DNA of 64,000 nt from Brucellaceae bacterium (GTDB lineage: Bacteria > Pseudomonadota > Alphaproteobacteria > Rhizobiales > Rhizobiaceae), in NCBI GenBank assembly GCA_020637755.1, contig JACKJW010000001.1, forward strand, positions 139,879-203,878, in the 5' to 3' direction. Numbering within the stretch: position 1 is the first letter of the stretch; each line of letters starts with the position of its first letter. The translations under genes and the position numbers were made by a program. The notes beneath the pieces were generated by a model that saw nothing but the letters and a program-made list of their open reading frames with translations, had not been told where the DNA came from and did no database searches. Of the stretch, positions 46,056-55,404 are shown piece by piece.

Positions 46056-47453
46056 TCAGGATTGGCGGGCATCGGCCAGCGCGGCCAGGATGCGCGCCCA
46101 GGACCGCTGGCCCTTGTGGAACGAGGTCAGCTCGTATTTTTCGTTGGGCGAATGGATGCGGTCATCGGCCAGGCCGAAGCCGACGAGGAGCGACTCCATG
46201 CCGAGCATGCGCTGGAAATCGCCGACAATCGGGATCGATCCGCCCATCGCGATCATGACGGCGGGCTTGTCCCACTCGTCCGAGAGCGCGCCCCTGGCGG
46301 TGTTCAGCAGCGGGCTGTCATAGGGGAGCTGGATGGCGGGTGAGCCGCCATGTTCATGGAATTCCACCGAGCAATCGGCCGGGATGCGGGCACGCACGAA
46401 ATCGCGAAAGGCCTGGCGGATTTTGGCCGGCTCCTGATCGTGCACGAGACGGAAGGACAGTTTCGCGGAGGCTTCCGCCGCAATCACGGTCTTGAAGCCC
46501 TCACCGGTATAGCCGCCCCAGATGCCGTTGATCTCGGCGGTGGGCCGTGCCCAGATCAATTCCAGGATCGAGCGCCCGCTCTCGCCGGCGGGTTCCGACA
46601 GGCCGACCGGCCCGAGGAACTTGTCCGCCGTCTCGCCAAGGCCTTCCCAGATGTCAAGGATTTCAGGCGGGGTCTCGTGCACTCCGTCATAGAAGCCGGG
46701 AATGGTGACGCGGCCCGCGGCATCATGCAGGTCGGCCAGCACGCGCGACAGGATGCGGATCGGGTTGGCGGCCGCACCACCGTAATAGCCCGAATGCAGG
46801 TCGCGGCTGGCCGCCTTCACCGTGACCTCCTCGCCGACGAGCCCGCGCAGGCCCGCCGAGATGGCAGGTGTCTCCGCGTCCCACATGTTGGTATCGCAGA
46901 CGAGGGCGAAATCCGCCTTCAATTCCTCTGCATTGGCCTCGATGAAGGGTTTCAGCGAGGGCGAACCGCTCTCCTCCTCACCTTCGAACAGGATGGTGAC
47001 GCGGCAGGGCAGCGCGCCGGTCTCGCTTTTCCACGAGCGGCAGGCTTCCACGAAGGTCATCAGCTGGCCCTTGTCATCGGCCGATCCGCGCCCGGTGATG
47101 ACCTTGCGGCCACTTTCCTCGCCAATGCCCGGATCAAAGGGATCAGAGGTCCAGAGATTCAACGGATCGACCGGTTGAACGTCATAGTGGCCATAGAAGA
47201 GGACATGGGGGGCATCGGGCGTCGCACCCGCATGATGGGCGACGACCATGGGATGGCCCGGCGTGTCGCGCACAGAGGCCTCGAAGCCGATGGCGCGAAG
47301 ATCGGCGACCAGCCACTCGGCCGCCGCGCGGCAATCGCCCGCATAGGCCGGGTCGGTCGAGATCGACTTGATGCGCAGCAGTCCGAACAGGTGCTCCAGC
47401 GACCCGTCGAGGCGGGCGTCGATATCGTCCAGCACGCGGTCGATGGCGTTCAT
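46056..47453 (-). CDS. M20/M25/M40-family metallopeptidase (dipeptidase-like)
   Basis: This 465-residue zinc peptidase has the metal ligands in FYGHYDVQP (His, Asp motif), GRGSADDKG (bridging Asp), EGEEESGSP (catalytic and ligand Glu), VCDTNM (Asp) and HSPNEKY (His). A dimerisation insert lies between about 200 and 350. The length and GEEESGS motif resemble carnosinase/Dug1-type dipeptidases. The ATG at 47453 is used; a frame extending to 47528 would run into the sRNA terminator and is rejected. Substrate not known. Confidence 0.9.
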   Translation of the reverse strand: MNAIDRVLDDIDARLDGSLEHLFGLLRIKSISTDPAYAGDCRAAAEWLVADLRAIGFEASVRDTPGHPMVVAHHAGATPDAPHVLFYGHYDVQPVDPLNLWTSDPFDPGIGEESGRKVITGRGSADDKGQLMTFVEACRSWKSETGALPCRVTILFEGEEESGSPSLKPFIEANAEELKADFALVCDTNMWDAETPAISAGLRGLVGEEVTVKAASRDLHSGYYGGAAANPIRILSRVLADLHDAAGRVTIPGFYDGVHETPPEILDIWEGLGETADKFLGPVGLSEPAGESGRSILELIWARPTAEINGIWGGYTGEGFKTVIAAEASAKLSFRLVHDQEPAKIRQAFRDFVRARIPADCSVEFHEHGGSPAIQLPYDSPLLNTARGALSDEWDKPAVMIAMGGSIPIVGDFQRMLGMESLLVGFGLADDRIHSPNEKYELTSFHKGQRSWARILAALADARQS

Positions 47454-47526
47454 GGTCTTGGTCTCCGGCAAATCACAGGGGGCGAGACTACTGTCTTGGC
47501 AGGAAAGGCGGAAGGCGGGAGCGGGC

Positions 47527-47566
47527 AAAAAAGAACCGCCGTGGCGGAGGGGGATACCACGGCGGT
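47527..47566 (-). terminator. Rho-independent terminator of the candidate sRNA
   Basis: The perfect 10-bp stem at 47535-47544/47557-47566 is followed on the minus strand by TTCTTTTTT. The plus strand also has CTTTTTC after the stem, so it could work in both directions. Confidence 0.82.
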
Positions 47567-47612
47567 CTTTTTCAATCCGGCAGCTTCCCGAGAGGGGGAT
47601 AGGGATGCTGCC
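47527..47612 (-). ncRNA. Candidate small RNA with two identical C-rich hairpin loops
   Basis: Read on the minus strand, stem GGCAGCATCCC/GGGAAGCTGCC (47612-47602 and 47589-47579, one mismatch) carries loop TATCCCCCTCTC. A second perfect 10-bp stem, ACCGCCGTGG/CCACGGCGGT (47566-47557 and 47544-47535), carries loop TATCCCCCTCCG. TTCTTTTTT follows. Both loops thus show TATCCCCCTC, complementary to GAGGGGG-type Shine-Dalgarno sequences. The last stem is a good Rho-independent terminator that fits no neighbouring gene, since both flanking genes point away. C-rich anti-Shine-Dalgarno loops are a hallmark of several alphaproteobacterial trans-acting sRNAs. The 5' end and promoter were not identified. 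Confidence 0.6.
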
Positions 47613-47809
47613 CCAATGTCCGGATCAGGCGGGGGACGGGGCCTTTGATCGCGGACGCGGCATTTTCGCTTGCCGATGACAAGCATTTGGGAACCGGAAA
47701 AAGGCAAAACAAGGGCACGAAGATTAAATCTGTGTAACGGAAGCGTGAGCCGGCCGCCGGGGCAAATCGCCGTGGACGCGGAAGCGGGCCTTGGTTAATC
47801 CTGTCACCC
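47613..47809. other. Remainder of the divergent gap before polA
   Basis: Together with the sRNA hairpins this belongs to a 356-base non-coding gap (47454-47809) between divergent M20 peptidase and polA genes. It should contain the polA promoter and the start of the candidate sRNA. I found no convincing -35/-10 pair on either strand and no other structured element. Confidence 0.4.
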
Positions 47810-50806
47810 ATGAAAAACGGTGATCATCTCTTCCTCGTCGACGGCTCGGCCTACATCTTCCGCGCCTATCACGCCCTGCCCCCGCTGACACGAAAATCCG
47901 ACGGTTTGCCCGTCGGCGCCGTGTCGGGCTTCTGCAACATGCTGTGGAAGCTGCTGCGCCAGGCGCGTGACACATCGGTCGGCGTGACTCCTACCCATTT
48001 CGCGGTGATCTTCGACTATTCCTCCAAGACATTCCGCAATGAAATGTATCCCGAATACAAGGCGAACCGCTCCGCCCCGCCGGAGGATCTCGTGCCACAG
48101 TTCGGGCTGATCCGGCAGGCGACGCACGCCTTCGGCCTGCCCTGCATCGAGATGGAAGGGTTCGAGGCCGACGACATCATCGCTACCTATGCGAAGCTGG
48201 CGCGGGAAGCCGGCGGTGATGCGACCATCATCTCGTCCGACAAGGACCTGATGCAGCTCGTCAACGAAAAGGTGTCGATGTACGACCCGATGAAGGACAA
48301 GGACATCGGCATTCCCGAAGTAATCGAGAAATGGGGTGTCGGGCCGGAGAAGATGATCGACCTGCAGGCGCTCACCGGCGACAGCGTGGACAACATTCCC
48401 GGCGTTCCGGGCATCGGGCCGAAGACGGCGGCGCAGCTGCTGGATGAGTATGGCAACCTCGACACGCTGCTGGACAGGGCGGGCGAGATCAAGCAGGCCA
48501 AGCGGCGCGAAAACCTGATCGAGCACAGGGAGAAGGCGCTGCTGTCGCGCGAGCTGGTGCGGTTGAAGGACGATGTGCCAGGCCTTGATGCGCTGGATGC
48601 GCTGGTGCTGGATGAGCCGGACGGGCCGAAGCTTGTCGCCTTCCTGAAGGCAATGGAGTTCACCAGCCTGACGCGCCGCGTTGCCGAGGACACCGGCACC
48701 GATGCCGGCGCTGTGGACGCTGCCACGGTGGAGACGCAATGGGGGGCGGATGCGCATGGGCCGGATATGGATGCCGCGCTCCCCACCTCCCCCTTGTGGG
48801 GAGGTCGCTCTGGCGAGCAAGGCGAAGCCGGAGCGGGTGGAGGTTCCCGACAGCTTACCCCCACCCCGGCGCTTCGCGCCGACCCTCCCCACAGGGGGGA
48901 GGGTGAAACCCCTGCAGACCTCGCTGCTGCCCGCGCCGAAGCGGCGGTGGCATCGAAGATCGATACGTCAGCCTATGAGACCGTTACCGGTCTTGCCCGT
49001 CTCAAGGACTGGATCGCTGAGGCGCGCGAGCAGGGGCTCGTTGCCTTCGATACCGAAACCACCTCACTTGATCCGATGCAGGCCGAGCTGGCAGGCTTCA
49101 GCCTGGCGCTTGCTCCGGGCAAGGCGTGTTACGTGCCGCTGGCCCACAAGTCCGGAATGGGTGACCTGCTCGGTGGCGGGCTGGTCGAGGGGCAGATTCC
49201 GGTGCGCGCCGCGCTCGCCGAATTGAAGGGTCTGCTGGAAGACGCATCGGTCCTGAAGATTGCGCAGAACCTGAAATACGATCTCGTGGTCATGCATCGC
49301 CACAACATCGATGTGGTGAGCCATGATGACACGATGCTCATGTCCTATGCGCTGGATGCGGGCAAGGGCACGCATGGCATGGATGCACTGTCGGAGCGCT
49401 GGCTCGGCCACACGCCGATTGCCTACAAGGATGTGTGCGGCTCCGGCAAATCCGCCGTGACCTTCGATCACGTTCCCCTCGACAAGGCGACGGCCTACGC
49501 AGCCGAGGATGCCGATGTGACGTTCCGCCTGTGGCAGGTGCTGAAACCGCGCCTCGTGGCGGAGGGCATGGTCACGGTCTATGAGCGGCTGGAGCGTCCG
49601 CTGGTGCCTGTGCTGGCCCGTATGGAAGAGCGCGGCATATCGGTGGACCGGCAGATCCTCAGCCGCCTTTCCGGCGAGCTGGCGCAGGCGGCCGCGGCGC
49701 TGGAAGACGAGATTTCCGGTCTGGCGGGCGAGGATTTCAACCCGGGCTCGCCGAAGCAACTGGGCGACATCCTGTTTGGCAAGATGGGGCTTCCGGGCGG
49801 TACAAAGACCAAGACCGGACAATGGTCCACCACCGCGCAGGTGCTGGAGGACCTCGCCGCCGAAGGCCACGAACTGCCGCGCAAGATCGTCGACTGGCGC
49901 CAGCTTACAAAGCTGAAATCGACCTATACGGACGCCCTGCCGGGTTTCATTCACCCGGAGACGAAGCGCGTCCACACATCCTACGCACTGGCGGCGACGA
50001 CAACCGGCCGGCTGTCCTCGTCTGATCCGAACCTGCAAAACATCCCGGTGCGCACGGCAGAGGGGCGAAAAATCCGCACGGCCTTCGTGCCGGAAAAGGG
50101 CAACGTCCTGATCTCGGCCGACTACAGCCAGATCGAATTGCGCGTGCTGGCCCATGTGGCCGACATTCCAGAACTGAAGCAGGCCTTTGCTGAGGGCGTG
50201 GATATCCACGCCATGACGGCCTCGGAAATGTTCGGTGTCCCGGTCGAGGGCATGCCACCGGAGGTGCGGCGGCGCGCCAAGGCGATCAACTTCGGCATCA
50301 TCTACGGCATCTCGGCCTTTGGCCTCGCCAACCAGTTGTCCATCCCGCGCGAGGAAGCCGGGCAATATATCAAGGCCTATTTCGCCCGCTTCCCCGGCAT
50401 CAAGGATTACATGGATGCCACCAAGGAGACCGCGCGGGCCAAGGGCCATGTCGAGACGATCTTCGGGAGACGCATCCATTACCCGGAGATCAAGGCGCCC
50501 AATCCGTCGGTGCGCGCCTTCAACGAACGCGCGGCCATCAACGCGCCGATCCAGGGGTCTGCCGCCGACATCATCCGCCGCGCCATGGTGCGCATGGAGG
50601 ACTCGCTGGCCGAAGCCGGTTCTCCGGCCAGGATGCTTTTGCAGGTCCATGACGAGCTCATCTTCGAGGTGGAAGAGGACAAGGCGGACATGTCCATCCC
50701 CGTCATCCGCGACGTGATGGAGGGTGCAGCCTTCCCTGCGGTGCACCTGACCGTGCCGCTTGCCGTGGACGCACGCGCGGCGAAGAACTGGGACGAGGCG
50801 CATTGA
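47810..50806 (+). CDS. polA: DNA polymerase I
   Basis: This 998-residue enzyme for Okazaki-fragment processing and repair has three domains. The 5'-nuclease domain (1-300) starts LFLVDGSAYIFRAYHALPPL and includes EADDIIATYA and ISSDKDLMQLV. The 3'-5' exonuclease (about 385-580) has an intact DxE in FDTETTSLD, so proofreading residues are present. The polymerase domain has motif A DYSQIELRVLAH, motif B RRAKAINFGIIYG and motif C VHDELIFEV. Residues 324-366, in the linker between nuclease and exonuclease, are encoded by a palindromic repeat and are unusually rich in Gly, Pro, Arg and Glu. The 3' end overlaps the LysE start. Confidence 0.97.
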   Translation: MKNGDHLFLVDGSAYIFRAYHALPPLTRKSDGLPVGAVSGFCNMLWKLLRQARDTSVGVTPTHFAVIFDYSSKTFRNEMYPEYKANRSAPPEDLVPQFGLIRQATHAFGLPCIEMEGFEADDIIATYAKLAREAGGDATIISSDKDLMQLVNEKVSMYDPMKDKDIGIPEVIEKWGVGPEKMIDLQALTGDSVDNIPGVPGIGPKTAAQLLDEYGNLDTLLDRAGEIKQAKRRENLIEHREKALLSRELVRLKDDVPGLDALDALVLDEPDGPKLVAFLKAMEFTSLTRRVAEDTGTDAGAVDAATVETQWGADAHGPDMDAALPTSPLWGGRSGEQGEAGAGGGSRQLTPTPALRADPPHRGEGETPADLAAARAEAAVASKIDTSAYETVTGLARLKDWIAEAREQGLVAFDTETTSLDPMQAELAGFSLALAPGKACYVPLAHKSGMGDLLGGGLVEGQIPVRAALAELKGLLEDASVLKIAQNLKYDLVVMHRHNIDVVSHDDTMLMSYALDAGKGTHGMDALSERWLGHTPIAYKDVCGSGKSAVTFDHVPLDKATAYAAEDADVTFRLWQVLKPRLVAEGMVTVYERLERPLVPVLARMEERGISVDRQILSRLSGELAQAAAALEDEISGLAGEDFNPGSPKQLGDILFGKMGLPGGTKTKTGQWSTTAQVLEDLAAEGHELPRKIVDWRQLTKLKSTYTDALPGFIHPETKRVHTSYALAATTTGRLSSSDPNLQNIPVRTAEGRKIRTAFVPEKGNVLISADYSQIELRVLAHVADIPELKQAFAEGVDIHAMTASEMFGVPVEGMPPEVRRRAKAINFGIIYGISAFGLANQLSIPREEAGQYIKAYFARFPGIKDYMDATKETARAKGHVETIFGRRIHYPEIKAPNPSVRAFNERAAINAPIQGSAADIIRRAMVRMEDSLAEAGSPARMLLQVHDELIFEVEEDKADMSIPVIRDVMEGAAFPAVHLTVPLAVDARAAKNWDEAH
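48779..48907 (+). repeat. Palindromic repeat inserted in frame in polA
   Basis: About 129 bases contain hairpin ACCTCCCC-cttgt-GGGGAGGT near the left end, hairpin ACCCTCCCC-acagg-GGGGAGGGT near the right end and a small GGCGCTTCGCGCC hairpin between. It adds about 43 codons (L324-E366) with no stop. Composition and symmetry differ from the rest of polA and resemble the CTCCCC...GGGGAG repeats common between rhizobial genes, comparable to RPE elements of Rickettsia that insert in coding frames. Confidence 0.8.
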
Positions 50807-51423
50807 ACCTTTTTCCCGAATCAATGCTCACATTTGCCCTCGCTTCGTTCCTGATCGAGCTGACGCCGGGACCGAACATGACCTATCTGGCTCTGGTGGC
50901 GGCTGGCAAAGGCCGGCGCGCAGGGCTGGCGACCGTGGCCGGTGTTGCACTCGGACTCGCCATTGTGGGCATTGCGGGCGCGCTCGGCGCCACGGCAGCC
51001 ATTACCGCATCCGAGACGGCCTACAGCCTGTTGCGCTGGGGTGGAGTCGCGTTCCTGCTCTATCTTGCCTGGGATGGCTGGCGGGGCGAGGAGCTGGTGG
51101 AGGGCGACACGGCGGGGCACGGCAACGGCAAGCACTTCCTGCGCGGGCTGATGACCAACCTGCTGAACCCCAAGGCGGCAGTGTTTTACGTGACGGTGCT
51201 GCCAACCTTCGTCGACGCGTCGGGCTCGCTGCTGGTTCACACGCTGGCGCTGACGGCGATCTACGTGGCGGTGGCGACGGCGATCCACCTTTTCATCGTG
51301 CTGGCGGCGGGCAGCGTTGCGCCGCTGCTGACGGATCCGGCACGCGAGAAGATCGCACGCCGCGTCCTGTCCCTGCTTCTGGCCTGCGTCGCCGTCTGGT
51401 TTGCAGTGAAGACCGGTCAGTAA
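50803..51423 (+). CDS. LysE/RhtB-family amino-acid exporter
   Basis: This 206-residue inner-membrane protein has about six hydrophobic segments and the family signature LIELTPGPNMTYLAL near the N-terminus, followed by GRRAGLATVAGVALGL and the internal NLLNPKAAVFYVTVLPTFV. Members export lysine, threonine, homoserine or similar compounds; the substrate is unknown. The TTG at 50803 overlaps the polA stop and has GACGAGG upstream; an ATG at 50824 would give 199 residues but lacks a ribosome binding site. It converges with coxM. Confidence 0.87.
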   Translation: MNLFPESMLTFALASFLIELTPGPNMTYLALVAAGKGRRAGLATVAGVALGLAIVGIAGALGATAAITASETAYSLLRWGGVAFLLYLAWDGWRGEELVEGDTAGHGNGKHFLRGLMTNLLNPKAAVFYVTVLPTFVDASGSLLVHTLALTAIYVAVATAIHLFIVLAAGSVAPLLTDPAREKIARRVLSLLLACVAVWFAVKTGQ

Positions 51424-51477
51424 GAGAGGCGCGTGCTGCGGCAACAGGCATTCCGGTGGCCGAAAAATTCCGGCTGA

Positions 51478-51510
51478 CAAAGAAAGCGGGCGGAGCCTTG
51501 GCCCCGCCCG
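51478..51510 (-). terminator. Probable terminator of the coxSLM operon
   Basis: CGGGCGG (51487-51493) pairs with CCGCCCG (51504-51510), with an additional inner GCC/GGC. On the minus strand the stem is followed by CTTTCTTT. It lies between the convergent stops of the LysE gene and coxM. Confidence 0.6.
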
Positions 51511-51537
51511 TTCCATCGCTTGCGATGATGTGCGCAA

Positions 51538-52341
51538 TCAGCCGGCGGCGCGCACTGCCCGGCCTGCCATCACCTTGATGAGGTTGGCGCGGTAGTCTGC
51601 GGAGGCATGCATGTCGGCCATCAGCCCGTCAGCGGAGACGGACACGCCGTCCACTGCGTCAGGAGAGAAGTTGGCGTTGAGCGCGGCCTCGATGGCCGAG
51701 GCGCGGAACACGCCGTTCTCGCCTGCGCCGGTGACGGCAACCTTCACGTCCGAACCGGTTTTGGCCACGAACACGCCGGTCATCGCATAGCGCGAGGCCG
51801 GGTTCGGGAACTTGGCGTAGCCGGCCTTGTCGGGCGCGGTGAACTTCACCGCCGTGACAATCTCGCCTGCCTCCAGCGCCGTCTCGAACAGGCCGGTGAA
51901 GAAGTCTTCGGCGGACAGCTCACGCTGGTTGGTGACGATGGTCGCGCCCAGCGCCAGCATGGCGGAGGGATAGTCGGCGGCCGGGTCGTTGTTGGAGATC
52001 GAGCCGCCGATGGTGCCCATGTGGCGCACATGCGGGTCGCCGATGTGGCTGGCCAGCGAGCAGAGCGCATGGCAGACCGCCGCCAGCTCCTTCGACGCCG
52101 CCACGTCATAATGGATCGTCGCGGCACCGATGGTGACCGACTTGCCCGAGATCGTGATGCCCTTCATTGAGGCGATGTGGCGCAGGTCGATCAGGTCCGA
52201 CGGCGCGGCAAGGCGCGACTTCATGGCGGGGATCAGCGTCTGGCCGCCGGAGACAAACTTCGCCTCGTCATTGGCCGAGGCAAGCTTCGCTGCTTCCTCA
52301 ACCGACCCGGCACGGTGATAGGTGGTGTTGTACATGATCAA
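51538..52341 (-). CDS. coxM: CoxM-type FAD subunit of a molybdenum hydroxylase
   Basis: This 267-residue medium subunit has the FAD-binding motifs of the family: FVSGGQTLIP near residue 30 (normally AGGQSL) and GTIGGSISNNDPAADYP near 110. It passes electrons from the iron-sulfur subunit to quinone. It is the last of three genes in the order S-L-M, the order of form II (BMS-type) enzymes. ATGs at 52341 and 52335 are both possible. The 62-base gap to coxL contains no gene. Confidence 0.9.
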   Translation of the reverse strand: MIMYNTTYHRAGSVEEAAKLASANDEAKFVSGGQTLIPAMKSRLAAPSDLIDLRHIASMKGITISGKSVTIGAATIHYDVAASKELAAVCHALCSLASHIGDPHVRHMGTIGGSISNNDPAADYPSAMLALGATIVTNQRELSAEDFFTGLFETALEAGEIVTAVKFTAPDKAGYAKFPNPASRYAMTGVFVAKTGSDVKVAVTGAGENGVFRASAIEAALNANFSPDAVDGVSVSADGLMADMHASADYRANLIKVMAGRAVRAAG

Positions 52342-52403
52342 GTCCTCAAGTGCTTCCTGGACCGATGGCTGCGCCCGCGCTTGTCACGCGGGCGCGCATC
52401 CGG

Positions 52404-54746
52404 TCACTTCCCGTTGGCGGCTTTCCAGACCTTCATCGGCGTTGCCGGCATGGTCACGTTCTCGTTGCCGATTGCGTGGGTGATCGCGTTGATCACGGCC
52501 GGGGGCGAACCGATGGCACCGGCCTCGCCGCAGCCCTTGATGCCAAGCGGGTTGGTCGTGCAGGGCGTCGTCTGGTGCGAGACCTCGTAGGAGGGCACGT
52601 CGTCGGCGCGCGGCATGCAGTAGTCCATGTAGGATGCGGTGAGCAGCTGGCCGTTGTCGGCATAGTGCACACCTTCCAGCATGGCCTGGCCGATGCCCTG
52701 GGTGAGGCCGCCATGGACCTGGCCCTCGACGATCATCGGGTTGATGATGTTGCCGAAATCGTCCGCAGCGACGAAGCGCTGGATGTCCGTCTTGCCCGTC
52801 TCCGGATCGACTTCCACCTCGGCGATGTAGCAACCGGCCGGGAAGGTGAAGTTGGTCGGGTCGTAGAAGGCGGTTTCCTTCAGGCCCGGCTCCATGCCGG
52901 CGGGCAGGTTGTGGGCCGTGTAGGCGGCGAGCGCCATCTGGAACCATGGCACCGACTTGTCAGTACCGGCAACCTTCAGCTCACCGTTCTCGATGACGAT
53001 GTCGCCCTCGTCGGCTTCCATCAGATGGGCCGCGATCTTCTTGGCCTTGGCTTCCACCTTGTCGAGCGCCTTGACGATGGCCGACATGCCGACCGCGCCG
53101 GAACGCGAGCCGTAGGTGCCCATGCCCATCTGCACCTTGTCGGTGTCGCCATGGACGATGGAAACGCTGTCCATCGGCACTCCGAGACGGGTGTTGACGA
53201 GCTGGGCAAAGGTCGTCTCGTGACCCTGGCCGTGGCTGTGCGAGCCGGTGAGCACCTCGATGGTGCCGACCGCGTTGACGCGCACTTCGGCCGATTCCCA
53301 CAGGCCGACGCCTGCACCGAGCGAGCCGACCGCAGCCGACGGCGCGATGCCGCAGGCCTCGATGTAGCAGCTCATGCCGATGCCGCGCTTCTTGCCGTTC
53401 TTCTCGCTCTCGGCGCGGCGGGCGGCAAAGCCCTTGTAGTCGACAGCGTCAAGGGCGGCGTCGAGCGAAGCTTCGAAGTTGCCGGTGTCATAGTTCATGA
53501 TGACCGGCGTCTGGTGCGGGAAGGAACGGATGAAGTTCTTGCGGCGCAGTTCGGCCGGGTCGACACCCAGTTTGCGGGCCGACTGTTCCATCGTGCGTTC
53601 CAGCAGGAAGGTGGCTTCCGGACGGCCGGCACCGCGATAGGCATCGACCGGCACGGTGTTGGTGTAAACCGCCTTCACGTTGCCGTGGATGGCCGGGATG
53701 TTGTACTGGCCCGACAGCAGCGTGGCATAAAGGTAGGTCGGCGTCGCGGACGAGAAGAGCGACATGTAGGCGCCAAGGTTGGCAACCGTCGAGACCTTCA
53801 GGCCGACAACGTGATGGCCGGCATCGAAGCCGATCTTCACCTTGGTCACGTGGTCGCGGCCATGGGCGTCGGTCATGAAGGCTTCGGTGCGGTCGGCCGT
53901 CCACTTGACCGGCACGCCGGTGCGCTTGGAGGCCCACAGGCAGATGATCTCTTCCGGGTAGATGTAGATCTTGGCACCAAAGCCGCCGCCGACATCGGGA
54001 GCGATGACGCGCAGCTTGTTTTCCGGCGCGACGTTGTAGAAGGCGCTCATCACCAGACGGGCGACATGCGGGTTCTGCGAGGTTGTCCAGCAGGTGTAGT
54101 GATCCTCGGCCTTGTCGTAGACGCCAAGCGTGGCGCGCGGCTCCATCGGGTTCGGCGAGAGGCGGTTGTTGACAATGTCGTATTCAAAGACGTGGGCAGC
54201 ACCGGCCAATGCGGCATCGGCTGCGCCTTCGTCACCGATTTCCCAATCGAACACCAGGTTGCCCTCGGCTTCCGGGTGAAGCTGCGGCGCGCCGGGCTTC
54301 AGCGCGTCGACCGCGGAAACGACCGCCGGAAGTTCGTCGTAGTCGACGGCAACGGCTTCGGCCGCGTCGCGGGCCTGGCCGCGGGTTTCTGCAACGACGA
54401 TCGCAACTGCGTCACCCACATAGCGCACCGTGGAGGTGGCCATCGGTTCCCAGGCACCCATCTTCATGGGCGAACCGTCCTTGGAATGAACCATCCAGCC
54501 GCAGATCAGGTTGCCGATACCGTCAGCCTTGAGCTGCGCGCCGGTGAGCACGCCGATAACGCCCGGCATGGCTTCTGCCGCCGAGGTGTCGATGCCGGTG
54601 ATCTTGGCGTGAGCCACGGGGCTGCGGACGAAGGCCGCATATTTCATGCCCGGCACCACCATGTCGTCGGTGTAGCGCCCGGCCCCGGTGATGAACCGCT
54701 TGTCTTCCTTGCGCGCAACGCGTGCGCCAATGCCTTCCATACCCAT
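52404..54746 (-). CDS. coxL: CoxL-type molybdopterin large subunit, form II
   Basis: This 780-residue molybdenum-cofactor subunit has an N-terminal xanthine-dehydrogenase-like a/b hammerhead domain (RFITGAGRYTDD), cofactor segments PDVGGGFGAK (about 250-259), the active-site loop AYRGAGR at 369-375 and the C-terminal GCGEAGAIGSPP with the catalytic glutamate. Proven CO dehydrogenases (form I) have AYxCSFR; AYRGAGR marks form II, whose physiological substrate is often unclear. The role as CO dehydrogenase is therefore uncertain, and another aldehyde or heterocycle may be oxidised. No cofactor-insertion genes (coxDEFG, xdhC) lie in this window. Confidence 0.92.
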   Translation of the reverse strand: MGMEGIGARVARKEDKRFITGAGRYTDDMVVPGMKYAAFVRSPVAHAKITGIDTSAAEAMPGVIGVLTGAQLKADGIGNLICGWMVHSKDGSPMKMGAWEPMATSTVRYVGDAVAIVVAETRGQARDAAEAVAVDYDELPAVVSAVDALKPGAPQLHPEAEGNLVFDWEIGDEGAADAALAGAAHVFEYDIVNNRLSPNPMEPRATLGVYDKAEDHYTCWTTSQNPHVARLVMSAFYNVAPENKLRVIAPDVGGGFGAKIYIYPEEIICLWASKRTGVPVKWTADRTEAFMTDAHGRDHVTKVKIGFDAGHHVVGLKVSTVANLGAYMSLFSSATPTYLYATLLSGQYNIPAIHGNVKAVYTNTVPVDAYRGAGRPEATFLLERTMEQSARKLGVDPAELRRKNFIRSFPHQTPVIMNYDTGNFEASLDAALDAVDYKGFAARRAESEKNGKKRGIGMSCYIEACGIAPSAAVGSLGAGVGLWESAEVRVNAVGTIEVLTGSHSHGQGHETTFAQLVNTRLGVPMDSVSIVHGDTDKVQMGMGTYGSRSGAVGMSAIVKALDKVEAKAKKIAAHLMEADEGDIVIENGELKVAGTDKSVPWFQMALAAYTAHNLPAGMEPGLKETAFYDPTNFTFPAGCYIAEVEVDPETGKTDIQRFVAADDFGNIINPMIVEGQVHGGLTQGIGQAMLEGVHYADNGQLLTASYMDYCMPRADDVPSYEVSHQTTPCTTNPLGIKGCGEAGAIGSPPAVINAITHAIGNENVTMPATPMKVWKAANGK

Positions 54747-54787
54747 ATCGGATTTTCCTCCCTAAGGATAAGGGAGCGGGACACCGG

Positions 54788-54910
54788 CGAATAGCGAATG
54801 GCGGGTAGCGAATAGCGGCCCTTTCATTTGAGGCCTCGCCCGTGTCCCGATTTCGCAGATCGCTTGTCTTCCGCTACTCCCTATTGGCTACTCACTATTT
54901 CGCTATTCGC
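54788..54910. repeat. Inverted clusters of GCGAATA-type heptamers between coxS and coxL
   Basis: The left cluster (54788-54818), GCGAATAGCGAATGGC..., and the right cluster (54871-54910), ...CTATTTCGCTATTCGC, are degenerate repeats of GCGAATA and GGGTAGC in opposite orientation, able to form a long imperfect hairpin. They fill the 169-base gap between coxS and coxL. Such heptamer arrays occur as dispersed non-coding repeats in rhizobia. No spacer structure of a CRISPR is present. Confidence 0.75.
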
Positions 54911-54915
54911 TTGTC

Positions 54916-55404
<489 letters not shown>

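Noticed and set aside
52350..54794. An 814-codon open frame on the plus strand
   Set aside because: It is the antisense shadow of coxL, which has clear molybdopterin-enzyme motifs on the minus strand.
54788..54910. Possible CRISPR-like array of GCGAATA repeats
   Set aside because: The repeats are short, degenerate, in both orientations and without spacers of constant length, and no cas genes are near.
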